From NCBI RefSeq assembly GCF_043290135.1, contig NC_134702.1:188078491-188142490 (forward strand): 64,000 bases of DNA, given 5' to 3'. Source of the DNA: Rhipicephalus microplus (Eukaryota > Arthropoda > Arachnida > Ixodida > Ixodidae). Shown piece after piece: positions 36,743-47,334 of this stretch. A model generated the notes under the pieces. It saw nothing but the letters and a program-made list of their open reading frames with translations. It had not been told where the DNA came from and did no database searches. Each line of letters opens with the position of its first letter. Position 1 is the stretch's first letter. Position numbers and translations under genes: made by a program.

Positions 36743-38828
36743 GTGAAATTTTGGAACCATCTAAACTGCCTAAGAAATGAGACGAGCCTAGAGCAGAGTT
36801 TTATAACTACAGCTCAAGGTGCTAGGCTAGAAGGGGACGAAGCTATTGAATATATAAGAACAAGGGTGACAGAAAAATTTCAACAAAGAAGTACTTTATG
36901 CACCACAATAGACAAGGACGAATCAAGTGGTGCAATGGCTCCATTTTCACAACGAGAGTGGGAAGGGGCTGAGAAAAGGGTTCCTAGTAGTACATCAACA
37001 GGCCCAGATGGCATTCCAATTATCCTGATAAAGGCATTAGGTCTGACGTCTAAGCAGGCTTTGAGAGAGGCAGTGAGCAAAATAATAATCGATGGAGAAG
37101 TTCCCGATAAATGGAAACTTAGCAGGATGAGCACGGTCTATAAAGGAAAGGGGGACAAAGCTGACATAAACAACTACCGTCCTATAACAGTGACATCAGT
37201 GGTCTACAAGCTGGCAACAGCAGATTATAAAGGAAAGACTGCAGGCATGGATAGAGGATGAGGGGGTGCTGGGGGAACTGCAGAATGGGTTTCGGAAACA
37301 CAGGAGGTTGGAAGACAATCTGTTCTCACTGACACAGTGCATCGAAATAGCAGAAAAAGAACACAGGCCCCTGTGGCTAGCATTTTTGGATATCAAGGGA
37401 GCGTACGATAGCGTGGTTCAAGAGGAATTGTGGGGAATACTGGACACACTAGGCGTGGGAGATGTAGTCACTAATCTTTTAAAGGATATCTATAAAGGTA
37501 ACAAGGTAGTTATAAAGTGGGAAAAACAGGTATCCAAGCCTGCAGAGGTAAAACGGGGGCTTAGGCAGGGGTGTCCCCTGTCACCCTTATTATTCATGAT
37601 GTACCTACAAGGATTAGAGGCCAAATTAGAGGGAAGTGGACTGGGCTTCAACCTCTCTTTAGTCAAACAAGAAAAACTTATTGATCAGGCTCTACCAGCA
37701 TTAATGTACGCAGATGATATAGTGCTAATAGCCAACAACAAGGAAGATTTGCAGAGATTGATGGACATTTGCCGTAATGAGGGAGATAGGTTAGATTTTA
37801 GATTCAGTAAGGAAAAATCAGCAGTCATGATTTTTAATGACAACGAACGTAGTGAGCTTAGAATACAGGACGTCACGCTAGAGATAACAGATAAATACAA
37901 ATATCTGGGCATATGGATAAGCAATGGGACCCAGTACCTGAGGGAACACGAAATATACGTGACGACTAAAGGTAACAGGAATGCAGCAGTGATGAAAAAT
38001 AGGGCACTGTGGAATTACAATAGGTATGATGTTGTGAGAGGAATATGGAAAGGGGTCATGGTTCCTGGGCTGACGTTTGGCAATGCGGTCATGTGCATGA
38101 GATCAGAAGTTCAAGCAAGATTAGAAATTAAGCAACGTGGAATAGGTAGGCTTGCTTTAGGAGCTCACGGGAATACACCAAATCAGGGAGTACAAGGTGA
38201 TATGGGATGGACATCATTTGGGGGCAGGGAATCTAGGAGCAAGACAAAATTTGAGAAGCGATTGAGAGAAATGGGGGAGGAGCGTTGGGCTAGGAAGGTT
38301 TCCAGCTACTTGTACATGAAGAATGTCGATACAAAATGGAGGAACTGAACCAGGAAATTGACTGGTAAATACTTAGAAAACAGCAGGTGGCCAAACCAAA
38401 AAGAACTATTAGTTAAGAAGAAAGCGAAGGAAACGGAGGCTGACATGTGGAGAATGGGCATGATTAAAAAGTCTGCACTAGAGATCTATCGAACTTTTAA
38501 GCAGGAAATTGCCAAGGAAAGGATCTGTGATAATACTCGGGGTAGTTCTCTACTGTTTGAGGCCAGGACGGGAGTACTGCGAACCAAGACATATCGGGCC
38601 AAATACGAAGAGGTAGACACAGTATGCAGTGCGTGTGGAGAGGAAGAAGAAACTGCCGAACACTTGATAATGTTCTGTAAAGGGCTTCACCCTATAGTTC
38701 AGGATGATGGCGCAGAGTTTTTCAAAGCACTGGGGTTTAGGGACCGGGAGGGCAAAATAGACTTTAAGCGGGTAGACTTAACTAGAAGGAGGTTATCTGA
38801 TTGGTGGCTAAAGTCAAGGCACGAGTGA
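36743..38828 (+). pseudogene. LINE reverse transcriptase and C-terminal zinc motif (broken)
   Basis: The polymerase copies the element RNA at the nicked target. Motifs in order: NNYRPITVTSVVYKLA, NGFRKHR, FLDIKGAYDSV (motif A), QGCPLSPLLFMMYL (motif B), YADDIVLIA (catalytic motif C, near 37706), YLGIWIS, then CSACGEEEETAEHLIMFC near 38625 as a CCHC-type nucleic-acid-binding motif. A frameshift near 37225 and a TGA at 38346-38348 split it. The 360-codon central block is intact. Confidence 0.9.
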
Positions 38829-38990
38829 AAATTAAACTCTTAACTGCAAAATACGAATCCTCAAACTCGCTTTTAAAGAAAAATAAATAAATCTAGTTTT
38901 TGGTTCATTAAGTATTACGGCTTGGTGGCGCTAGCCACTGCCCGATCTAAAGGGTACAGTCATATCTATCCATCCATCCATCCTCGATGC

Positions 38991-39460
38991 ACTCGTTCGC
39001 TTCCGCTACACGCTCGGCGCGCTCTAACGCAGCGCCTCCAGAATATCATTCACCGATTTTCTTCAGCAGAAAATCAACTAAACGTTTTGTTCACTCTCTC
39101 CAGACGCAATACTATCGTCGTTCGACGACATTTGCAGTGTAACGTGCAGATTCAGGCCAATTTTTTTCATGCTCGTTCAAGACGTATGGCGTGTTTCATC
39201 TCTGCTTGAGCATTCGATGGTAGGTTGGATAGTATCGTGTGCGCCCTTCGAGTGACCGAGATCGACCGCCTCATTTAATGTCTGCTTGAGCAGCGCTCAC
39301 CACACCATCTTGTGCACTTTATGCGTGGGTAGAACGTATGATGCGCGGAAAATGTTACCAACTTGTAGTTTTATGCGAAACAAGGCAGCAAGAGCGAAAA
39401 CCCGTCGAGTGTCCATGTAGTTTTTATCCTAATAAAAAAAATCACTTAATTGCCTAGCAG
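38991..39460. other. Intron 1 stretch without supported feature
   Basis: Nothing recognised between the LINE tail and the hairpin element. Confidence 0.4.
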
Positions 39461-39466
39461 TGGCAC

Positions 39467-39588
39467 GGCGAGCCCATCTAAATTTCTTAACTGAGTTGCG
39501 CGAACAAATTTGAAGTACGAAAGGAAGACACCTTTTGTACTCCGAATTTTTCTGCGCTACTCAGTTAAGATGAATCACGAACTCGCCA
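39467..39588. repeat. Long fold-back hairpin (MITE-like)
   Basis: GGCGAG, CATCT, TCTTAACTGAGT and GTACGAAAGG on the left are mirrored by CCTTTTGTAC, ACTCAGTTAAGA, ATG and CTCGCC on the right, around a loop of a few bases. Arms are about 57 bp with modest mismatching. The transcript could form a long hairpin. Ends are sharp, which suggests a mobile fold-back element. Confidence 0.82.
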
Positions 39589-39905
39589 GCAGTCCCTGCT
39601 TCTCAAGTAAATTTCTTCGTGGTTCTCATGTCGGCTGTGGCACTTCAATTAGCGGAACATAACTCTTTTTCTTTTTACATTTATTTTTATATAGCCCTAA
39701 TGGTTCAGTATGAAAATAATTTTTATTATATTAGTTTATCTCTAGTTTTGAGTTGCTGTTCATGTTAGATGCAGTGTTTTAATCACAATTTGTACATTGC
39801 CACGTTTTAACATTGAATTTTTTTATTCGTCTAAGTAGCTATTCAGAGCGCCACTTATGTTTTTTCTTTGAGTTACTGGGCTTTCAGCTTTGATCTTGTA
39901 TGGTT

Positions 39906-39908
<3 letters not shown>

Positions 39909-39994
<86 letters not shown>
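39909..39994. repeat. (TA)n microsatellite, about 43 units
   Basis: Uninterrupted TA dinucleotides. The frame it opens (alternating Tyr and Ile) is not a gene. Confidence 0.97.
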
Positions 39995-39997
<3 letters not shown>

Positions 39998-40309
39998 TTG
40001 GGGTAAGTCTCGTCACTTGATCAGCATTGTAAAAACCACTGAAATTTTTTGTGTTGATGAAAAAGCAAAGAGAAAACAAAAATTCCAATTAACAGTGATG
40101 TGATTAAGTAAATTTTCATGCTCCAAAACATGCCTTTTGGTGCCTCGAAATGCCCCCTTTATGGCTTCAAAGCTGCTCCAAAAGACTGAAGCCCGCTTCC
40201 ACCCCTGTTTCTTCTATATGCTGGCTTAAGAAGGACTTGTAAAGTCACACTTTGTGTCAAAATGCTGTTGGCGTTTTCAATGTGGATCGTTCTAGGTGCA
40301 TGACTATAG

Positions 40310-40555
40310 TAATAATTTTATTGGTTTCACATGCAAAGGTCGCAATAATTATGAACGAGGGGCACCCCGTAGCAGAGGGCTCTGAATAGCTTTGAACACC
40401 TTCAGTGTGAGTTTTTCAGTGAGTTTTTCAGTGTGCACTGACATTGCAAAGTATATGGGCTTCTAGCATTTCGCCTCTGATTAAAATGTGACTGTCGCGG
40501 TGGAGATTGAACTCGTCCCTTTTATGTCAGCAGTTGAGCAATTTAACCACAACAC
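40310..40555 (-). mobile_element. Decayed Ruka-like SINE, minus strand
   Basis: Fragments of the reverse-complemented body (CCCCGTAGCAGAGGGCTCTG) and head (GTCGCGGTGGAGATTGAACTCGTCCC, CAGCAGTTGAGCAATTTAACCAC) lie in Ruka order, separated by diverged sequence that includes a GTGAGTTTTTCA tandem pair. Confidence 0.6.
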
Positions 40556-40969
40556 TACTTTGACAACCTTAGATGTATTCTTTTTTTTATTGAAATAGAA
40601 AATAAACAAAGAAGTTTTTGTCACCGTTACTTGGTGATGGCTATCCCTTTCCACTCGATTGCTATAAATAAAAAAAAATAATATAAAAAACAATAGCATA
40701 TATACATATATACAGTCCTACATGGGTGAGAGCAAAGGTTCTCCTATGGGCAGAAGAAACACATAGACGTCACGCTCACTTTTAACTTTTGTCCGCTCAG
40801 TAGTTGTCACAAGTCTTCGTTTTTTCGAAGAAGTGTTGCAGCACCTTCATTGCTTTGCCATTTGTTTTGGATGGTCATGGACCTAGTATATTATTCAAAG
40901 CAAATGGCTGCTCGGGATCTAACTTATAAAGTTCCTGTTCTAGTCACCTTTGGTGTGTGTTGTGTTTCA

Positions 40970-42265
40970 GACAGTCGAGCAAGAGGTGACAGATATCCTC
41001 ATCGTCGTAGCCGCGTAAACATGCTGACAATGTTGCACGCTGAATAGGAAGTAGAAAGGGCTTTGTGTAAGCAGTTCCGAGTCGTAGGCGATGTATGAGT
41101 GTGCCTATACGTCTTGGGAGGTCACAGTCTAATTGGTCTAATTGGTGGTCTAATTGGCATCAAGATTAGTATCAACAGAGTATAGGATCAATTCCTTTGT
41201 TTTGTCTGGGAACCAGGTAGACAGGCATACTTCACGTTTTGTTGTTCTTAAAATTTTATTTACATCATATTGAGATACCTGAATGAGGCACCTTTGCGTG
41301 GAATTATGAGTCGTTTTCACCAACTCATCTGCCATTTCATTTCCATTAATTCCGCAGTGATTGGGAACCCACTGAAATGCCGCTCAATGATTGTACTTCG
41401 TAGCTTCTGAAAACTCTTTTAGTATAGTGTACGCACATTAATGTGCCTTGAAGTGGCATTTTCCACACATGCGAGTGCTGCCAGAGAGTCTGTATATACC
41501 ACCCATTTTCTTGGTGTCGTTGACAGTTTAATAAAGCTTATGGCTATCGAAATCGCTACGAGCGCTGACATTGTTGAGGATGAGAAATGGCCCAACCGAC
41601 ATGCATATTTCTCGTGCGATTTCGGAATTATAAATGCTGATGTCGCTGTCTCTTTAATGACGGAGCCGTCAGTGTACACGTGAGTGTATCCTTGGTACCT
41701 GTGAAACAGATGATGTGATGCCAACTGCTGTGCGGCAACGATTGGCACTTCATGTTTGCTGCAAAGTCCTTCTATTCACGTTTCAATAATTGGTAGCTCA
41801 AACAGCCATGGCGGGTAGTTTTGGTCCAGTGGCCATTGTGTCAACACAGGAAGCCAGGAAACGTACTGTTGGTACACATGGTGTATTTGCGCTCCGGCAC
41901 GGTTGACTACGTTGGATATGAGTGGATGTGAAGGGTGTTGCGTGACTATTCGAAAGAGATGCCAACATGTCTCCGCATTTTTAATTACTATAAAGTTGGG
42001 TTCTCTTTCCTTTGCCAATGTCAGAGAACTTGATGTTGCCTGTGGAACCCCCAGACAGCTTCGTAAGCTTCGTGCTTGTAACAGCTGAAGTCGGTGTAGT
42101 GACGATGAGAGAGATGTTGTGGAGAACTGGCACAGAGTAGGCAATTTTCTGTCGGATTAATGCACAATAGACAGGGAGTAGAGACGCTGATGTGCCGCCC
42201 CATTTCGTTCCCGCGATGCGAAGTGTAACATATATGGTGCAGTTCACTTGATTTTTTGCATTCAT
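40970..42265 (-). pseudogene. I-clade LINE fragment: end of reverse transcriptase, RNase H and C-terminus
   Basis: Minus-strand pieces follow the order of an I-type ORF2. LRIAGTKWGG and SLRSCLGVPQATSS (42240-41990) belong to the connection region after the polymerase; HVYTDGS, TMSALVAI, VVYTDSLAAL and EMADELV (41700-41320) are the four RNase H blocks with the catalytic Asp, Glu, Asp, Asp pattern (the Glu position reads ALVAI, so it appears lost); LPRRIGTLIHRLRLG (about 41120) begins the C-terminal region. Frameshifts and stops interrupt it. RNase H is diagnostic for the I group. A C-terminal fragment of a related element is at 47742-47987. Confidence 0.8.
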
Positions 42266-42269
42266 GGCA

Positions 42270-42300
42270 GGAACACTTTCATGGTAGCATGAAAGTGTTC
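42270..42300. repeat. Perfect short hairpin
   Basis: GAACACTTTCATG and its exact reverse complement CATGAAAGTGTTC flank a GTAG loop: 13-bp perfect arms. Part of it (TTCATGGTAGCA) is repeated directly at about 42301-42314. Confidence 0.85.
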
Positions 42301-42314
42301 ATTCATGGTAGCAG

Positions 42315-43970
42315 TGGCATGCAGCTTTCTTTTGTGTCTCACATGATCTTTGAGAACATTTTTTTGTTGTTTTTGACAACATAGTTGCAGAAGTATTTTG
42401 TCTCTTTTCTTAAAATGTTTTTATAAAAGCATTGATAGGCAACTTGCATGCACTTTTGTACCGGAAAAAATCTTCGGTTGCTAATTTTGTATAGACTATT
42501 CATCGCATTGTTAGTTCGCTGAAAATTCCACATGGTTAAACTGTCAACAGCAAAAGTTTTGCTTATTGCGCTATCTGTCAAGTGGAATAAAACTGTGACT
42601 TACCATAGCAAGTTTTGCTTTTTTTCTTTCTGTACTTGTGTTGTTTATATTTATTTTCCATGCGTTTTGCCTTTTACCTGTGAGTAGGGTTGGTTTATCA
42701 TTGTAAATATATTGTGAGTCTTTTGTAAGTATGTGGCTAGTTTATAACTGGACAGCACAACTTACTCTACAGGCTATGCCTTTTTAAATTCAATGTGATA
42801 ACTTTTACTCTGCTTCAATTTTATTCTAAAGAGAACTAAATAAAAAGGATTTTACTCCTAATAGTAAATTACTGTTTTACAGTTTCAAAATCACCATGCT
42901 TGCTGCAAGAAGAGCCATGTCAAGTGAGCAAATATGCAAAAGAGAGTACGAGTGGGGAAGTCACATTGAAATTCCCGTACCAAATGCCACGACGTGGTAG
43001 ATTTTGACTGCATATACTGGGTTCTGTGTAGTTCCTAATCGGTAAAAACGAAGTACATTGTTCTTGGAGGGGGCCATAAACTTAGCAATAAATTGCAAGG
43101 CTCTGTACATTTTCTCAAGAAAATGTCACCAAAATACGAAAATAGACTTCAAAATCTATGGCGTTACGCACAAAAATTTCGATGTAGTATATAACTGGGA
43201 CACTTGGGCCTTCATTTTCTCCTTTATTAATAAACTGATGATGGTGATATTCACAATGATAAAGTTCTCCAAGCACAATTTATCAATCTTAACCAGTTCC
43301 CTTTAAACCTTAGCCCCATATTCGAACATCTCAAGCTACTTGATTGTTGCTCTCTTAAGTGCAGCACTCGTGTTCACCTCATATAGCAGGCACATCATGA
43401 GATATTCCAGTGATCTGTACGTATCGGCGCTCAGAAATGTTTGCTCCATATTTGGTTTAATGAATGTGCAATTGTTGAGCTGTTCTGCCTACCGACGGGT
43501 GCAAATTTATTTCCGGTGTGCTTAAAAATTTCGCATCTTTTTTAATGTTTGCTTAGCTTTACACTTTACTTATGGGCACACCATGTGTACATTGCTTCAA
43601 AGCAAACTTTTGTTACTTGGAGAGCACGTCGAAAGTGCATAATTGATGCTACAGTGCATCACACTTTAATGCATCCCTGGATATATTTTGATCATATGAC
43701 GGGCATACATGAGCAAGTTTTAGTAGTGTGTAAAAAGGCTGGAGTTTGCAGAGTGCACATGAGAAGAAGGTTTGAACACATTCTTTAAGCAAAAATCCTG
43801 TGCCCTTACATCATTATGCATGCTAAATACATAGTAGCACTAAATCTTGCTACTATGATGCCCCTTACACCTATTTTCTTTCCACCTCTTTGTGGCAACA
43901 TTCCATTAGGTTGTGTCGTAACATTCTTGACATCTAGAGGTCATGTTGTGTCTTCTGTTGTGGTTCGCAG
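42315..43970. other. End of intron 1, A/T-rich, no gene seen
   Basis: An A/T-rich stretch with no repeat or coding structure that I can support, leading to the acceptor GGTTCGCAG at 43962-43970. Confidence 0.45.
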
Positions 43971-44170
43971 GGGTGCTGGACAAGGTGATTGATTACTACA
44001 CGCTGAAGAACTCCCAAGGGGGGCTGCTGCAGACCGTGTTTGTGATAACATACATGATAACGGCACCTGTGTTTGGCTACCTGGGTGATCGTCACAGTCG
44101 TCGTGCCATCATGGCTGCGGGGGTCTTCTTCTGGAGCGCCACCACGCTTCTCGGTTCCATGCCACCAAAG
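43971..44170 (+). CDS. spin: Spinster-like MFS transporter, exon 2 (helices 2 and 3)
   Basis: Two bases complete the Gly codon opened in exon 1, giving TVAG|VLDKVIDYY; 66 codons follow (residues 79-145). The segment holds helix 2 (GGLLQTVFVITYMITAPVFG), the major facilitator motif A GYLGDRHSRR in the loop between helices 2 and 3, and helix 3 (AIMAAGVFFWSATTLLGS). The motif A residues that gate the transporter (Gly, Asp, Arg) are all present. Acceptor TTCGCAG|GG and donor AAG|GTGGGG are consensus-like. A + frame continues past the donor but loses family resemblance, which supports the exon end at 44170. Confidence 0.92.
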
Positions 44171-44269
44171 GTGGGGTCAATACAGCTGCATTTGATTCAG
44201 CATGGGGGTCAAGTTTTGTTTCGCAACTTCACTTTTATATAAGTGAGGTCATAAGTCGCAAACTCGCTT

Positions 44270-44465
44270 ATGAAACGACTCATTCAGATTCAGATCGAGC
44301 CGCAAGTCTGAAATTGAGTGAGTCTGGGTGAGTAATATTTTGGTGAATCTGAGTCCGAGTGAGTTCGGTTGAGGAAAGCTTTGATGAGTGGAAGTCCAAG
44401 TGCACCCTAATGGTGATGCATATATTATGATTGAGTCTGAGTGAGCTCTACATAGTTTTGCTGAC
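44270..44465. repeat. Degenerate GAGTCTGAGTGAG repeats, block 1
   Basis: Variants of GAGTCTGAGTGAG recur with irregular spacing (for example GAGTGAGTCTGGGTGAGT, GAATCTGAGTCCGAGTGAGT, GAGTCTGAGTGAGCTC). A similar block lies at 47335-47520 beyond the LTR element. Origin unknown. Confidence 0.7.
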
Positions 44466-44640
44466 CTCTCGTCCCATCTAGTCTATTTCAGCATTGCTAT
44501 CAGCCTTATGGCAGCTCATGTTTATAATAAATATGTCTGCTTGCACGTGAACAGGTTTCATGTGCTATCCCAATAATAATAGAACAGATGCATGAGTTTC
44601 GCAAGAGGGTGGTGGCTTGACCCTTTCCCCATTCGCTTTC

Positions 44641-44903
44641 TGTTGTGTTCCAAGCACCCCTGTGTCACGAGCGAGCCTTTGAACCCGCGAAGGACCGGTT
44701 GCTGAAACTGCTTCCAGATGTTGACTCCTCCCCTTCCCCCGCTCGGCGGAAACGAGCCACCGTCGTTTCCCCCGGCAGTTCGGCCGCCGCCTCCATCCGA
44801 ATAGGAATAAACTTGTTTTTGACCGTTCGAGGCTGTCTGAGCTTTTTGGACTACCGCGACCAACGCGTATGTCTATGGGCCGACGACAACACCGGACATA
44901 ACA
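44641..44903 (+). repeat. 5' LTR of Gypsy-type element
   Basis: 263 bp, starting TGTTGTG and ending ATAACA. It holds an AATAAA signal at about 44808. The TSD CTTTC is at 44636-44640. It differs from the 3' LTR at six positions, all C/T transitions. Confidence 0.95.
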
Positions 44904-44915
44904 GTGGCGACGAGG

Positions 44916-46859
44916 ATGGGATTTGGACCAACGCTACGCAACGATATTGACAAGCTACAAGCTATGGCTACGCACAGGCTCCCAAATCGGCTACCCGAAT
45001 TCAACGGCCCATCATGGTCATCGTGGTTTGGATGCCTGCAATTTTACTTCGAGGCTAACAACATCACTGATGCAGCAATGAAGAGGGCCAACCTGCTAAG
45101 GCTGTGTGGGGAGCAGACATACGACGCAGTCTGTGCCCTGATTCAGCCACGCACTCCAGCAGCCGTTGACTACGACGACATCGTAGCAGCGCTACAAGAG
45201 CACTATGACCCAAGGCCATCGGAGGTCTACTGTCGAGCCCGCTTCCAACGGCGAGACCAACTGGAAGGTGAAAAAGTGGCCGAATACGTAGCGGCTCTCA
45301 AAAAGCCCGCTGCTGACTGCAATTTCGGTACGTTGACCGCGACAACTGCAGCTACTGCGCAGGAGGGAGGATCGACTGCCACACCTGCTAACACCACTAT
45401 GCTCCCCTTGGACGTTATGTTGCGTGACCGTTTTGTGTGCGGACTGCGTGACGCAGGCCTACAACAACGCCTGTTCGCGGAGACGGGTCTCACCTTCTCC
45501 AAAGCCTACGACATCGCCCAACGAGCGGAGAGCCCCGGTCACCAGCAGAGGGATATTCGACGGAACTTCGAGCCGTTGCATCACACCAGTCAGCAGTCAG
45601 GTCATTCCACATCTAAGGCGAAATCAAGCAGAAAGACACAGCGCTGTTGGCGATGCGACGACATGCACGATCCCCAGGTATGTCGATACAAGACAGCAAC
45701 CTGCAATTTTTGCCAAAAACTGGGACACATTGAAAGGGCATGTATCTTGAAGCGCAAACAGCTCGGACCGAAGACTTCAGTGCAACGGAACAACAATGTC
45801 GACGCACAGGAGGGCCAGACGCAAGATACAAGCCGAACAGCACTAACGTCATCGGCACTATATGACTTAAACGCCGTTACAGTTCACGATTGTCAGCCTT
45901 GCCAATGCAACCACAGAAGCCCGCCAAGAGCTCCTATTCCTGAATGGGAAAGACCAGACACGCCTTGGCACACCCTGCACATTGATTTTGCTGGAGCTAT
46001 CGAAGGGTGTTCGTTCCTGGTGGTTGTAGACGCATACACCAAGTGGCTGGAGGTAAAACAAACGGCTACAACGACATCAGCAGCAGTTATCGACACTCTG
46101 CGGTCGTTGTTTGCAACGTTTGGCCTACCGCGCAAGGTGGTCTCGGACAACGGCACTCCGTTTGTGTCCACGGAGATTCTCAAGTTTTACAGTGACAACG
46201 GCGTCTCATCTGTTACATCAGCTCCTTACCACCCGGCTACGAACGGACAAGCCGAGCGCTACGTGGCTGAGCTAAAGCGCGCCCTTACTAAAGACCAGAC
46301 TGGGACAATGCAATGCCGCATTGCGCGCTTTCTCTTCAGACAGCACAAGACTGTTCAAAGCACTGCTGATCAAACGCCAGTGAAATTGATGTTCGGACGA
46401 GAAATGAGAACCCAGCTGACAGCAATTTTCCCGGAGCCCTCATCGAAAGCATCGTCGGAGGAAGAAAAGCTCCCGCATAGCAGGAGAATTGAAAGTGGAC
46501 AGCGCATATACGCCCGCCAGTTCCACAGAAAGCCCGGCTGGGTTGAAGCGACGGCACTCAAACGCATAGGTTTGCGGTCATGGCTCGTCGACATTGGTGG
46601 AAAGGCCACACGCCGCCACCTTAATCAGCTACGCCGTTCAGGTAATTTGCCAAGAGAACCTCCCATTCAAGCAGCCACCTCGACGGAAGCTTCGTTCCAC
46701 TTAGCCTGGCATCTCGCACCAGATGAATCGGCGCCGCCGCCCGCCGGCCCTGAACACAAGAGAAACGACACCCAGCGAGCGGAGGCTTGTCTTCCTAGTG
46801 CGTTCAGAGCGTCCACGCACCCACGGCGGCCCCCAGATCGCTTCCAAGCGACAAGCTAA
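44916..46859 (+). CDS. Gag-integrase fusion ORF of the Gypsy element
   Basis: An intact frame of 647 codons from the first ATG (44916, 12 bases after the LTR). Residues 1-260 are Gag: a capsid-like region beginning RLPEFNGPSWSSWFGCLQFY, then two zinc knuckles CWRCDDMHDPQVC and CNFCQKLGHIERAC. At about 45870-45890 the start of a protease (LYDLNAV) joins directly to integrase: CQPC is the second half of its HHCC zinc site (the two His are lost), and the DDE core follows with HIDFAG, VVSDNGTPF and YHPATNGQAERYVAELKRAL, then a C-terminal binding domain to the stop. The deletion kept the frame. Whether the fusion has any activity is unknown. Confidence 0.9.
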   Translation: MGFGPTLRNDIDKLQAMATHRLPNRLPEFNGPSWSSWFGCLQFYFEANNITDAAMKRANLLRLCGEQTYDAVCALIQPRTPAAVDYDDIVAALQEHYDPRPSEVYCRARFQRRDQLEGEKVAEYVAALKKPAADCNFGTLTATTAATAQEGGSTATPANTTMLPLDVMLRDRFVCGLRDAGLQQRLFAETGLTFSKAYDIAQRAESPGHQQRDIRRNFEPLHHTSQQSGHSTSKAKSSRKTQRCWRCDDMHDPQVCRYKTATCNFCQKLGHIERACILKRKQLGPKTSVQRNNNVDAQEGQTQDTSRTALTSSALYDLNAVTVHDCQPCQCNHRSPPRAPIPEWERPDTPWHTLHIDFAGAIEGCSFLVVVDAYTKWLEVKQTATTTSAAVIDTLRSLFATFGLPRKVVSDNGTPFVSTEILKFYSDNGVSSVTSAPYHPATNGQAERYVAELKRALTKDQTGTMQCRIARFLFRQHKTVQSTADQTPVKLMFGREMRTQLTAIFPEPSSKASSEEEKLPHSRRIESGQRIYARQFHRKPGWVEATALKRIGLRSWLVDIGGKATRRHLNQLRRSGNLPREPPIQAATSTEASFHLAWHLAPDESAPPPAGPEHKRNDTQRAEACLPSAFRASTHPRRPPDRFQATS

Positions 46860-46871
46860 GGAGGGAGGAGA

Positions 46872-47134
46872 TGTTGTGTTCCAAGCACCCCTGTGTCACG
46901 AGCGAGCCTTTGAACCCGCGAAGGATCGGTTGCTGAAACTGCTTCTAGATGTTGACTCCTCCCCTTCCCCCGCTCGGCGGAAACGAGCCACCGTCGTTTC
47001 CCCCGGCAGTTCGGCCGCCGCCTCCATCCGAATAGGAATAAACTTGTTTTTGACCGTTCGAGGCTGTCTGAGCTTTTTGGACTACCGTGACCAACGCGTA
47101 CGTCTATGGGCTGATGACAACACCGGACATAACA
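46872..47134 (+). repeat. 3' LTR of Gypsy-type element
   Basis: 263 bp, TGTTGTG to ATAACA, followed by the CTTTC target duplication. Same length as the 5' LTR with no indels. Confidence 0.95.
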
Positions 47135-47334
47135 CTTTCAAAGGAAGGCCGTGTTAAAAACATTCTATGTCACTCATCACTTTCTATAAAAATGACATTG
47201 GTAAATTGCAACCACTGATAACTCATATTTAAAAATACGAGATCAAATGCACCGAATATTGCACCGATCGTGCGAGGAGTTTGTGTTCAAAAGCATTGAC
47301 ACCTAGGACGAAACTGCTAATAATAGGCTAGCGG

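Larger units (their letters stand above)
35436..38990 (+). mobile_element. LINE (non-LTR retrotransposon) with endonuclease, reverse transcriptase and GGAT-type tail
   Basis: A nearly complete element. It begins at or just after an 18-base G run (35436-35453), carries an apurinic-type endonuclease, a reverse transcriptase and a C-terminal Cys-Cys-His-Cys motif, and ends in a CATC simple repeat near 38970-38990. Two minus-strand copies at 16009-18092 and 24424-25010 confirm the 3' half and tail. Reading breaks are a frameshift near 35745, stops at 36011 and 36734, a frameshift near 37225 and a stop at 38346, so it is dead. I cannot assign the clade with certainty: the C-terminal zinc motif and the simple-repeat tail leave several open. 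Confidence 0.9.
44641..47134 (+). mobile_element. Small Ty3/Gypsy LTR retrotransposon with internal deletion
   Basis: Two 263-bp LTRs (44641-44903 and 46872-47134) bound an interior of about 2.0 kb, far short of the 4-5 kb usual for Gypsy elements. The target duplication CTTTC (44636-44640 and 47135-47139) is perfect. TGGCGACGAGGATGG right after the 5' LTR is in the primer-binding position, and the purine tract AAGGAGGGAGGAGA (about 46858-46871) precedes the 3' LTR. Protease, reverse transcriptase and RNase H are absent, so the element must have moved using enzymes from a full-length relative, or been deleted after insertion. LTR divergence is 6 of 263 (about 2.3 percent). Confidence 0.95.
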
